Shown here: positions 46,847-54,477 of the stretch, piece after piece
How positions within the stretch are numbered: position 1 is the stretch's first letter
Layout of the letters: the number at the start of each line of letters is the position of its first letter
Assembly: GCA_001898235.1 (NCBI GenBank)
Contig: MKTN01000032.1
Span: 1-64,000, forward strand
Direction: 5' to 3'
From: Gammaproteobacteria bacterium 39-13
Lineage (GTDB): Bacteria; Pseudomonadota; Gammaproteobacteria; Berkiellales; Berkiellaceae
Length of the DNA stretch: 64,000 nt
Made by a program: the position numbers and the translations under genes
The notes under the pieces: generated by a model
Seen by the model: only the letters and a program-made list of their open reading frames with translations
Told to the model about the DNA's origin: nothing
The model's database searches: none

Positions 46847-47098
46847 TTACGGACTTTTAGGTTTAGTGGGGCCTTTGGGTATGTCAGCCTGGTTTGATTT
46901 ATCCCCACTGATTGAAGAACCACCCTTAGTATTTCTACTCATTAGGTAAAGAATTTTCTTTGATAGATCATTTTGTTTAGCAGTATTGGGATTATTTTCA
47001 GGGGTGTTTTCGGGTGAAGCTTTTTTTCGTTGTTGTTCAATCTCTTGCGTACTCAAGATAGATTTAAAACCATCTAAGATTTCTTTCCAACGGCTCAT
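46847..47098 (-). CDS. Small hydrophilic hypothetical protein
   Basis: An 83-residue basic, low-complexity protein (SPENTPENNPNTAKQNDLSKK, ending PKGPTKPKSP) with no membrane segment. It is convergent with the preceding gene. I recognise no family; coding status is moderately uncertain. Confidence 0.45.
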   Translation of the reverse strand: MSRWKEILDGFKSILSTQEIEQQRKKASPENTPENNPNTAKQNDLSKKILYLMSRNTKGGSSISGDKSNQADIPKGPTKPKSP

Positions 47099-47218
47099 AA
47101 TGTTTTACCCTTTGGTTAGCGACTTTGGTAAGCCGTTAAAAGGTTTTATACCATATGAGTAATCATTCTAACACATAAAAAAGAAAAATGTCTATTTGGG
47201 GAAAAAATCCAGTAAAAA

Positions 47219-47509
47219 TTATATACCCAGTAAGCCGTTAGCAAATTTCTTATGACGCTCTTCTTCAGCTTCTTTTTTCTGCTGCTGCTGCTGGTAATCT
47301 TCAATGCGAGCTTTACATGCATTTAATGTAGATAAACGCATTTGAGTTAATAAATAAGAATCTTTTCCCTTGTTTGTGCCTAATAAGAAATCTTCTTCGG
47401 ATAAAGGGTTTGCAGAAGAAGATAGTGGGAGCTCATCAATGCCATAAGCACGACTACGATCGACGAATATAGTATCGGTTGTTAACTTGGCAAATTTAAT
47501 TTTCGACAT
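47219..47509 (-). CDS. Small hypothetical protein
   Basis: A 96-residue protein from ATG 47509 with AGGTGAC upstream. It is soluble, with a Gln/Glu-rich helix near the end (ARIEDYQQQQQKKEAEEERHKKF). It may form a pair with the 83-residue gene downstream, as both point leftward with 120 bases between. Function not recognised. Confidence 0.5.
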   Translation of the reverse strand: MSKIKFAKLTTDTIFVDRSRAYGIDELPLSSSANPLSEEDFLLGTNKGKDSYLLTQMRLSTLNACKARIEDYQQQQQKKEAEEERHKKFANGLLGI

Positions 47510-47674
47510 CGTTGTCACCTAAGTATGAATGCACGGGTATCATACCTATTCATATGGGGATCTCAAGGGGTGTTTCAACGTAGTTTATACCGTTGGCAGA
47601 TGAAAGTGAGCACAGAAGAGATAAAAGGGATCAGCAGATTATTCAAAGTTGCATTAAAGAGCCGATAGGGATTT

Positions 47675-47708
47675 ATCAAGGGGGAGAATCGACATTCTCT
47701 CCCTTGAT
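47675..47708. terminator. Terminator-like hairpin after lpoA
   Basis: ATCAAGGGGGAGAAT, loop CGAC, ATTCTCTCCCTTGAT: a 15-bp stem with one mismatch, 40 bases past the leftward lpoA stop codon. Confidence 0.6.
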
Positions 47709-47747
47709 TGCAAGCACAAGCTTGGCTTGTCTGGCATATATAATTGA

Positions 47748-48968
47748 TCAATTCACTTTAGAAGGAACACCGTCAACTACTTTTGCCCAGCTCAATTGAC
47801 GTTGAATGTGATTGTTAGAGCCAAGTGCTAAGTCACCTGTAACACCGGGGTATTTTGTACCGGTTTGCAATTGCTTAAAGTGCGTTGTTAATTGATATGC
47901 ATCCACGCCCATTGCAAATAATCGATTGTATTGATCAGATTGGTTAGCCCCATTGCGGTTTAGCAGCTGACGCATATTTTGGCCCTGTTGTTGATCAATT
48001 AGCCATGGCATGTCGCAGAATACGATCCCATTAATATCTCTGTCTCTTTTAGGGTTAGGATTACCGCTATAAACGCTGGAAGTCGCATAAACTGGCACAT
48101 CTTCAGCATAGTAAAAATCGAATAAGGGCTTAAGTTGACGAGCTTGATCGGGAGGAGCGGCCATTACAATCACGTCGACATCTTGACGGCGTCTAGGTTG
48201 AAATTCTACTTTTTCCGACAGGATATTTTTAATGTGATTAGCGCGCTTTTGGCTTTCATCAATACCAAGCAAACGTCTGACTGCTGCAGATTGATCTTGT
48301 GAGGCATTTGTATGGACGGTATGAATTATGCGCCCGCCGCGTTTTTGCCATTGTGTTGTAAAGGCACTTGCCGTACGTTGTCCCCATACGTTATCTGGAA
48401 CAATTAAGCTCGCGCTGCGATAGCCTTTTTGCCAAGCTTTATCTGCAATTTGTTCAGCTTCTGCTTCTGGAGCTAAAGTATATTGCACAAAATGTTTGGG
48501 GGCACTTTGGACTCCAGGGTGATGATTTAAAGCCAAGACTGGTGTCTTGAGCGCGCGCGGAGGAAGCATGCTTAAACGATGAACATCTTCTTTGGATAAT
48601 GGACCGACGACAAAGTCTGCACCTTCTTCAATCGCAAGCGCATAAACACGCTGAACATCGCTGTCCTTTGTGGTGTCGTAAACGCGTACGTTGGGTTTGG
48701 TTCCATTTTGTTGGTAGTAGCTTGCTAAAAAACCTTCGCGAATAGCTTTGGCTGAATCTGCATGTTGACCCGAGAGGGGAAGTAGCAGTGCAATTTGGTG
48801 AGGTTGTTCAGAAAGTGCAGCAAAACTATCACTATTAGGGTATTCTGCATTCGAGAATGGAGAATGTACTTGAGTATGCCCTTCATAAGAGCTGCCTTTG
48901 TAACAACCTCCAAGTAATACAACTAACAGAAGTAATTTTGATAATCTTAAAAAATAATTGTTTCTCAT
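47748..48968 (-). CDS. lpoA: Penicillin-binding protein activator LpoA, C-terminal-domain form
   Basis: LpoA is the outer-membrane lipoprotein that activates PBP1A. The 406-residue product has a lipobox LLGGC (cysteine near residue 22) and the periplasmic-binding-protein-like C-terminal domain (HQIALLLPLSGQHADSAKAIREGFLASYY, ADFVVGPLSKEDV, VYATSSVYSG, GIVFCDMPWL). The N-terminal TPR domain of E. coli LpoA (678 residues) is absent. The gene is divergent from rsmI, as usual, but separated from yraN by an accessory block. Confidence 0.88.
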   Translation of the reverse strand: MRNNYFLRLSKLLLLVVLLGGCYKGSSYEGHTQVHSPFSNAEYPNSDSFAALSEQPHQIALLLPLSGQHADSAKAIREGFLASYYQQNGTKPNVRVYDTTKDSDVQRVYALAIEEGADFVVGPLSKEDVHRLSMLPPRALKTPVLALNHHPGVQSAPKHFVQYTLAPEAEAEQIADKAWQKGYRSASLIVPDNVWGQRTASAFTTQWQKRGGRIIHTVHTNASQDQSAAVRRLLGIDESQKRANHIKNILSEKVEFQPRRRQDVDVIVMAAPPDQARQLKPLFDFYYAEDVPVYATSSVYSGNPNPKRDRDINGIVFCDMPWLIDQQQGQNMRQLLNRNGANQSDQYNRLFAMGVDAYQLTTHFKQLQTGTKYPGVTGDLALGSNNHIQRQLSWAKVVDGVPSKVN

Positions 48969-49002
48969 AGTGCTAATTTTTTCCTACAACTGAGGCCTCA
49001 TC

Positions 49003-49857
49003 ATGCATCAACAGATGGGTAAACTTTACGTCGTTGCTACCCCGATTGGCAACCTTGACGACATAAGTAATAGAGCAAACAAAATTCTAAGTCAAGTAGC
49101 TTGGATTGCTGCAGAAGATACTAGACATAGTAGTGGTCTATTACAACACCTTGGAATTGGAACATCTCTTATCTCCTATCATGAGCATAATGAGCAAAGT
49201 CGCACTAGGATGTTGATTGAAAAATTATGTCAGGGAGAGAGTGGTGCTTTAATTTCAGATGCAGGCACTCCTTTAATTAGCGATCCCGGATATATGTTGG
49301 TTGCTGCTGCACATGAAGCAAAGATCCCTGTGATCCCTATTCCTGGTCCGTGCGCATTCGTTGCCGCACTCAGTGTAGCTGGGTTACCCACCGATAAATT
49401 TTCTTTTGAAGGGTTTTTACCTGCAAAATCACAGGGAAGACGTAAGCAGTTAGAGTCTTTAGTCGATTTTCCCCATACCATGATCTTTTATGAGGCGCCT
49501 CATCGTTTGGCTGCGTTGTTGGAAGATTGCGCAGAGATATTTGGATTGAATCGTCAGGCAACTATTGTTAGGGAGTTGACTAAAAAATTTGAGTCTGTTT
49601 ATAAAAGTGACTTCCAGCATTTAATAGCAGGACTTGCTAGTGGTGACATCCCACAAAAGGGGGAATTTGTCCTGATTGTCGCAGGCAACACCATGGAAAA
49701 GCATTCAATGGGAGAAGAGGAAGAGGAAATGAGACGAGTCTTAGCTGTTTTATTGCCAGAAATTTCTTTGAAACAAGCAGTGCAAATCACAGTGAAATTA
49801 ACCGGATTTGCCAAGAATGCTGTGTATGATGTCGCAATGAAGATGAAAGAAGAATAA
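49003..49857 (+). CDS. rsmI: 16S rRNA (cytidine-2'-O)-methyltransferase RsmI
   Basis: RsmI methylates the ribose of C1402 in 16S rRNA. The 284-residue protein has LYVVATPIGNLDDISNRA, AAEDTRHSSGLLQHLGI, LISDAGTPLISDPGY, and IPGPCAFVAALSVAGLPTDKFSFEGFLPAK, all diagnostic for this tetrapyrrole-methylase-fold family. An internal ATG at 49015 is an alternative start; the upstream one has GAGG eight bases before it. Confidence 0.95.
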   Translation: MHQQMGKLYVVATPIGNLDDISNRANKILSQVAWIAAEDTRHSSGLLQHLGIGTSLISYHEHNEQSRTRMLIEKLCQGESGALISDAGTPLISDPGYMLVAAAHEAKIPVIPIPGPCAFVAALSVAGLPTDKFSFEGFLPAKSQGRRKQLESLVDFPHTMIFYEAPHRLAALLEDCAEIFGLNRQATIVRELTKKFESVYKSDFQHLIAGLASGDIPQKGEFVLIVAGNTMEKHSMGEEEEEMRRVLAVLLPEISLKQAVQITVKLTGFAKNAVYDVAMKMKEE

Positions 49858-49868
49858 GACCTCGCACA

Positions 49869-49923
49869 ACCCTCTCCCGTATCCGCCTTCGCTCAAGCTA
49901 GGCGTGATTCAACGGGAGAGGGG
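49869..49923. repeat. CCCTCTCCCG-family inverted repeat (copy B4)
   Basis: ACCCTCTCCCGT at 49869 and ACGGGAGAGGGG at 49912 face each other around a 31-bp loop that holds CGCCTTCGCTCAAGCTAGGCG. It lies just downstream of rsmI. Confidence 0.7.
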
Positions 49924-49936
49924 ATCAAAAAGTGAA

Positions 49937-50015
49937 GTAGGCTGGGCCGTAAGGCCCAACACCCATAAAAAGCAGTCACTGCGAGTTTGATTGTTGGGTC
50001 TAAAGGCCCAACCTA
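49937..50015. repeat. Paired palindromic (REP-doublet) element
   Basis: Two hairpin units in opposite orientation: GTAGGCTGGGCCGTAAGGCC at the left and GGGTCTAAAGGCCCAACCTAC at the right. The outer ends GTAGGCTGGGCC and GGCCCAACCTAC are inverted repeats with one mismatch. Such GTAGG(T/C)TGGGC motifs occur dispersed in many proteobacterial genomes. Confidence 0.7.
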
Positions 50016-50072
50016 CACTTGCTAGTCATTTACTGCTTGCTTGTTATCTAATCAAACCGTATCCTTGAGCCC

Positions 50073-50458
50073 GAGAGTTGGCTAGGCAATCGCTGTAGGT
50101 GCTCCTTAATGGAGTAGGTTGCAGAGGAAAGTCCGGGCTCCATAGAGCAAAGTGCCAGGTAACGCCTGGGAGGCGCGAGTCTACGGAAAGTGCAACAGAA
50201 AATAAACCGCCCATTTATTTTAGAATAAATGGGTAAGGGTGAAACGGGGCGGTAAGAGCGCACCGCGTGGATGGCAACATCTCACGGCACGGCAAACCCC
50301 ACTTGGAGCAAGACCAAATAGGAACCCCTTCTTATTATGAAAGTAATAAGGAATATGTTGCTCACATAGGGTTCGGGTAGGTTGCTTGAGGTATGTGGTG
50401 ACACATATCCCAGATGAATGGTTGTCCGCGACAGAACCCGGCTTATCGGCTAACTCTC
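50073..50458 (+). ncRNA. rnpB: RNase P RNA (type A)
   Basis: The catalytic RNA that matures tRNA 5' ends. Diagnostic conserved pieces are present in order: GAGAGTTGGCTAGGCAATCG at the 5' end, GAGGAAAGTCCGGGCTCC (P4 5' half, J3/4), the CCAGGTAACGCCTGG hairpin, GGGTAAGGGTGAAACGGGGCGG, and the 3' GACAGAACCCGGCTTATCGG that pairs with it; the ends pair through GAGAGTT/AACTCTC. rsmI-rnpB-mraZ order agrees with other gammaproteobacteria. Confidence 0.96.
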
Positions 50459-50577
50459 AACTCTTCTCCTTTTTATGCTTTGTTGACTGCGCTATTTGAG
50501 CGCTAGTCATATATTTTGCATACACTCCTACCGCTCAAAAGCTTGTCGCCGCGCCTAAATGTAAAAGGGTAATAGTT
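50459..50577. repeat. ERIC-like inverted repeat element (copy A4)
   Basis: About 119 bp, abutting the 3' end of rnpB. The left end ACTCTTCTCCTTTTTATGCT is the rough inverse of the right end AAATGTAAAAGGGTAATAGT; the interior has TATTTTGCATACACTCCTAC. It may also end rnpB transcription. Confidence 0.7.
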
Positions 50578-50580
50578 ATT

Positions 50581-50671
50581 CATATTGCTTTTATTCTTTG
50601 TTGCGGCGCTATACACTCCTACCGCTCAAAAGCTTGGCGAAGCGCCTAAAAGTAAAAGGAAAAGAGTATTG
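50581..50671. repeat. ERIC-like element, partial tandem copy (A5)
   Basis: A 91-bp shortened copy next to A4. A run of 25 bases beginning TACACTCCTACCGCTCAAAA is identical in A4 (50521) and A5 (50612), so this is a recent tandem duplication with a period of 91 bases. Confidence 0.72.
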
Positions 50672-50797
50672 ATACATTATTTTCTTCAAGTTTTATTTTT
50701 CACTAGCAAATTACGAACACGATTGGCAAAATGCTCTCTCATTATCCTTTGTTTGTTATTGAAATTACTTTTATAAAAGTTAGTTTTTGAACTTTCC

Positions 50798-50827
50798 TTG
50801 ACAAATGAGGAGCGGCGCACCTATAGT
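50798..50827 (+). promoter_or_regulatory. Promoter of the dcw cluster (Pmra)
   Basis: TTGACA (50798-50803), 18-bp spacer, TATAGT (50822-50827). The -35 is a perfect consensus. Transcription would start at about 50834, within the MraZ-binding repeats. Confidence 0.85.
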
Positions 50828-50835
50828 GTGGTTAA

Positions 50836-50861
50836 GTGGATTATTGTGGATCATTGTGGGT
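50836..50861 (+). promoter_or_regulatory. MraZ operator (three 10-bp-spaced repeats)
   Basis: TGGAT at 50837, TGGAT at 50847 and TGGGT at 50857, each preceded by G and separated by five bases (TATTG, CATTG). This matches the known MraZ box, three TGGG-like repeats with 10-bp period just downstream of the promoter, which mediates autorepression of the dcw operon. Confidence 0.82.
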
Positions 50862-50877
50862 TAAGAGTGGTGCTGGA

Positions 50878-51336
50878 ATGTTTAGGGGTGTTAGTGAACT
50901 ATCTCTGGACAATAAGGGACGTATAGCGATCCCGGCCCGCTATCGTGATCAATTAATGCAGTACTCGCAAGGGCATTGCATTATCACCATTGATACTGAT
51001 GAAAGTTGTTTGCTTATTTATCCGTTACCTGAATGGGAAAAAATTGAGCAACAAATTGAAAAATTGCCAAGTTTTAATCGTCAGGTGCGACGTGTGCAAC
51101 GATTATTAATTGGGCATGCCACGGATTCTGTTATAGATAATCACGGAAGAATGTTAATCCCTCCTCCTTTACGTGACTTCGCAAAATTACAAAAAGAAGT
51201 CGTTCTGATTGGCCAAGGACGAAAGTTTGAACTTTGGGATGAGAATATGTGGAAAAATTGCCGTGATCAATGGTTGCAGGAGGATATAAAAGACATGCAA
51301 GAATTGCCAGCAAGTCTTTTATCGATATCATTATGA
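50878..51336 (+). CDS. mraZ: Transcriptional regulator MraZ
   Basis: MraZ is the autorepressor of the division and cell-wall cluster and has two AbrB-like halves. The 152-residue protein from ATG 50878 starts MFRGVSELSLDNKGRIAIPARYRDQL, and the second half repeats the fold in DNHGRMLIPPPLRDFA. A longer in-frame start (50836) lies inside the operator and is rejected. rsmH overlaps its stop by four bases. Confidence 0.95.
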   Translation: MFRGVSELSLDNKGRIAIPARYRDQLMQYSQGHCIITIDTDESCLLIYPLPEWEKIEQQIEKLPSFNRQVRRVQRLLIGHATDSVIDNHGRMLIPPPLRDFAKLQKEVVLIGQGRKFELWDENMWKNCRDQWLQEDIKDMQELPASLLSISL

Positions 51337-52268
51337 CAATAACTACATCACATCAATCCGTTATGCTTCGAGAAGCCATTGAAGCACTCAACATCATACC
51401 TGAAGGTGTTTATATCGACGCTACTTTCGGGCGTGGTGGTCATAGCCATGAAATATTACAAAAACTGAATGAACATGGCCGGTTATTTTGCCTTGATAAG
51501 GATCCTGAAGCCATTGCATTTGGCCAGCATCGCTTTAGAGATGATAAGCGAGTCACTTTTGTTCATCAGTGTTTTGGTGATTTAACGACGATAGCGCACG
51601 ATTGCGGTATTGCAACTAAAGCCAATGGTATTTTACTTGATTTAGGGGTTTCTTCCCCACAATTGGACGAGGCATCGCGAGGTTTTAGTTTTATGCGCGA
51701 TGGTCCCTTAGATATGCGAATGGATCCAACGAAAGGACCCTCTGCCAAAGAGTGGGTTAATACCGCATCACAAGAAGATATTATTTATGTGTTGAAGAAA
51801 TTTGGTGAAGAATCCTTTGCCAAGAGAATTGCTAGGAATATTGCTGAAGCACGAACAATCAAAACTATTGAGACTACTTTGGAACTTGCGCATATTGTTG
51901 AGCGTTGTATCCCACGCCAAAAAATAGGTCGTCATCCAGCAACGAAAACTTTTCAGGCTATTCGTATCCATATTAATCGGGAACTGCAAGCAATTGAACA
52001 AGCATTAGCTGGAGCAATGCGAATATTAGCACCTGGCGGCAGATTAGTCGTTATTAGCTTTCATTCGTTGGAAGATCGCATGGTGAAACAATTTTTCAAT
52101 GGACAATCAAAAGTGAAATTGCCAAAGGGCATTGCATTGCCAGAGAAGGATTTAAAAACACCATTTAAATGGGTTATCAAACGTCAGCGCCCATCAGAGG
52201 ATGAAGTTAATCTGAACCAAAGATCAAGGAGTGCTACGTTGCGCGTAGCGGAAAAAAACACTTTATGA
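51333..52268 (+). CDS. rsmH: 16S rRNA (cytosine-N4)-methyltransferase RsmH
   Basis: RsmH (MraW) methylates C1402 N4 of 16S rRNA, the same nucleotide modified by RsmI encoded nearby. The 311-residue protein begins HQSVMLREAIEAL and has YIDATFGRGGHS, GILLDLGVSSPQLDEASRGFSFMRDGPLDMRMD, and RLVVISFHSLEDRMVKQFF. Start ATG 51333 overlaps the mraZ stop codon. Confidence 0.96.
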   Translation: MTITTSHQSVMLREAIEALNIIPEGVYIDATFGRGGHSHEILQKLNEHGRLFCLDKDPEAIAFGQHRFRDDKRVTFVHQCFGDLTTIAHDCGIATKANGILLDLGVSSPQLDEASRGFSFMRDGPLDMRMDPTKGPSAKEWVNTASQEDIIYVLKKFGEESFAKRIARNIAEARTIKTIETTLELAHIVERCIPRQKIGRHPATKTFQAIRIHINRELQAIEQALAGAMRILAPGGRLVVISFHSLEDRMVKQFFNGQSKVKLPKGIALPEKDLKTPFKWVIKRQRPSEDEVNLNQRSRSATLRVAEKNTL

Positions 52269-52356
52269 TCTGAATTTAGCTTTCCTAAAATCTAGGGAAA
52301 AAAAGCATCTGAAGAAGTTTGTATATAGCTAAAAGTAATACTAAGGAACGCGACCC

Positions 52357-52668
52357 ATGTTTATGCGTCGTTTGAAAGCAACCCCCCACCAGAGCCCATC
52401 GTGGTTTGGGGGACTAGGGATAGGATTGTTGGCTTTTATGGTGTTTATATCAGCATTGGGTGTTGTTTATAACAAGCACCTAAGTCGTCAATTATTTACA
52501 AAATTGCAAGTCATACAGCAAGAAATAGAATCTCTCCAAGTTGAGTGGGGACAATTATTGTTAGAACAGGGGACGTGGGCTTCCGATGCAAGGGTGGAGC
52601 GGGTTGCTCGTGAACATTTGCATATGATGTTGCCTGAACCTAATGAGGTTGTGGTCATAATGGAATGA
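52357..52668 (+). CDS. ftsL: Cell division protein FtsL
   Basis: FtsL is a small bitopic division protein that with FtsB and FtsQ activates the FtsWI synthase. The 103-residue protein has a short cytosolic N-terminus, one membrane helix (about residues 20-40), then a leucine-zipper-like coiled coil (KLQVIQQEIESLQVEWGQLLLEQGTW) and the terminal ARVERVAREHLHMMLPEPNEVVVI motif. ftsI normally follows directly; here a repeat element follows instead. Confidence 0.92.
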   Translation: MFMRRLKATPHQSPSWFGGLGIGLLAFMVFISALGVVYNKHLSRQLFTKLQVIQQEIESLQVEWGQLLLEQGTWASDARVERVAREHLHMMLPEPNEVVVIME

Positions 52669-52849
52669 GTATTCGCACATGAGTTTTCGAGAGTGTTGCC
52701 TTCGTTTATCTCTCCTCATGTACTGTACACTCCGGTCCGCTTTCACAAATGCTTCGGCGGGCCTGAGAAATGAGGCCGCCTAGCCTTTTAGGCGTAGACG
52801 GTTGCGAGATAACTTGGCGCCTACCCGAAAACTCATGTGCTGTGACTAA
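52668..52849. repeat. ERIC-like inverted repeat element (copy A6)
   Basis: About 182 bp, starting at the ftsL stop codon. The left end TATTCGCACATGAGTTTTCG and right end CGAAAACTCATGTGCTGTGA are inverted with two to three mismatches. The interior has TACTGTACACTCCGGTCCGC and GGCCGCCTAGCC. It occupies the place where ftsI is normally found. Confidence 0.75.
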
Positions 52850-52947
52850 ATATAAAATGCTACAATTATTTGCTGTGTGAGAGGATGTGTTCTGGGGCGC
52901 GGTAAATAGTAAACAAGTGTTAGTTAATTGGATTATTCTGGCATAAG

Positions 52948-54477
52948 ATGAAATTACAACAATTATTACAAGGTTTAGCAGAATATCGTGAGCACGAAGA
53001 TCATCACGTATCTGGTTTATCTCTCAACACGCAACACATTCAGCCTGGTGAATTATTTATTGCGCTTAAGGGGCATCAGCATGATGGACGCACCTATATA
53101 AAAGAAGCTATCTCACGTGGAGCAAGCGCTATTATTTGTGAGGCGCAAGGGTTAGAAGCATTTCATTATGTTGCATCTCGTGAAATGCCAATTATTCCAG
53201 TATCTAACTTGGCGAGTAAGCTAAGTACACTTGCTTCGCGATTTTATGATAAGCCTAGTGCTGCGATGAAAGTGATAGGGATCACGGGCACCAATGGTAA
53301 AACTACCTCAAGTTTTCTTTTATCTCAAAGTTTAAGCCGTTTAAATATTCCTTGTGCAGTACTGGGTACATTAGGCTATGGATTTCTCCACTCACTTTCT
53401 CATAGTGCATTAACAACACCGGATGCTCTTTCCTTACAAAGACATTTAAAAGAATTGAAAGACCAAGGCGCCGAGGCGGTTGCCATGGAAGTGTCGTCTC
53501 ATGGTTTAGCACAAGATAGAGTGAGCAGTATTGAGTTTTGTAGTGCCATCTTCACAAATTTGACGCAAGATCATTTAGATTATCACGGTAATATGGAAGC
53601 TTATGGTCAAGCGAAACAAAAACTATTTCAATTTCCAAGTCTGAAGCGCGCGATTATTAACGCAGATTCTGATTATTATCCAAAAATCATGCGTGTCATA
53701 CGACGTGATATTCCTATTATTTTGCATACAGTTCAAAGTAAATTATCAGCTGTTCCCTCTCAACGTTCTTCATTGCTTGCCATCACTCTTAAGCAATTAG
53801 ATTTAGATCAAAAAGGTATTACTGCGGTTGTAGAGACACCGTGGGGGCAAGGCATATTACGCTCGCCATTATTAGGCATGTTTAATGTCAGTAATTTATT
53901 AGGTGTTCTTGCAGAGCTTTGCTTGCAAGGCGCTGATTTGAAAAATGCGCTCGCGGCGCTTAGCCAATCTTATCCCCCTCCTGGACGTATGCAACGATTA
54001 GGAGGGATCACTACGCCGCAGGTCATTATTGATTATGCTCATACACCTGATGCATTGGAAAATGCGTTGAAAGCCGCTCGTAAGCATTGTCGTCGGCGTT
54101 TATGGTGTGTCTTTGGATGTGGTGGTGATAGAGATAAAGACAAGCGCGCTAAAATGGGTCATATTGCCGGTCTTTATGCGGACAGAATTGTCATCACAAA
54201 CGATAATCCGAGAACTGAAAATCCGCGAAGTATTATCGATGGTATTTTAGAAGGGTTAAGTGCAGAGCATCATGACAAAATATTTGTTGAAGAAGATCGT
54301 CAATCTGCTATCGAGCATGCAATAAGCCGCGCTTTGGCTGTTGATACTATTTTGGTGGCAGGAAAAGGACATGAAGATTATCAAATTATTGGGGATCAAA
54401 AATTCCCCTTTAGTGACGTTGAATGCGTTAAAACCCTATTAAAAGAGGATAACAATGAAGCTATCAATTATCGCTAA
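52948..54477 (+). CDS. murE: UDP-MurNAc-L-Ala-D-Glu:meso-diaminopimelate ligase
   Basis: MurE adds the third residue of the stem peptide. The 509-residue protein has the ATP motif GITGTNGKTTSS (about residue 111), the ligase core EVSSHGL, and the DNPRTENP motif (about residue 417), whose arginine selects meso-diaminopimelate rather than lysine. The end overlaps murF by 23 bases. Confidence 0.97.
   Translation: MKLQQLLQGLAEYREHEDHHVSGLSLNTQHIQPGELFIALKGHQHDGRTYIKEAISRGASAIICEAQGLEAFHYVASREMPIIPVSNLASKLSTLASRFYDKPSAAMKVIGITGTNGKTTSSFLLSQSLSRLNIPCAVLGTLGYGFLHSLSHSALTTPDALSLQRHLKELKDQGAEAVAMEVSSHGLAQDRVSSIEFCSAIFTNLTQDHLDYHGNMEAYGQAKQKLFQFPSLKRAIINADSDYYPKIMRVIRRDIPIILHTVQSKLSAVPSQRSSLLAITLKQLDLDQKGITAVVETPWGQGILRSPLLGMFNVSNLLGVLAELCLQGADLKNALAALSQSYPPPGRMQRLGGITTPQVIIDYAHTPDALENALKAARKHCRRRLWCVFGCGGDRDKDKRAKMGHIAGLYADRIVITNDNPRTENPRSIIDGILEGLSAEHHDKIFVEEDRQSAIEHAISRALAVDTILVAGKGHEDYQIIGDQKFPFSDVECVKTLLKEDNNEAINYR

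Larger units (their letters stand above)
50459..50877. other. rnpB-mraZ intergenic region
   Basis: 419 bp with no gene. It contains two tandem ERIC-like repeat copies (50459-50671), an AT-rich spacer, the mraZ promoter (50798-50827) and MraZ-binding repeats (50836-50861). A 63-codon frame at 50585 is repeat-derived and not credible. Confidence 0.6.

Noticed and set aside
47593-47799. 68-codon rightward frame near the lpoA 3' end
   Set aside because: It crosses the lpoA terminator hairpin and overlaps lpoA antisense; no ribosome binding site.
50585-50776. 63-codon open frame between rnpB and mraZ
   Set aside because: It starts within an ERIC-like repeat, has no ribosome binding site and shows no protein-like pattern.
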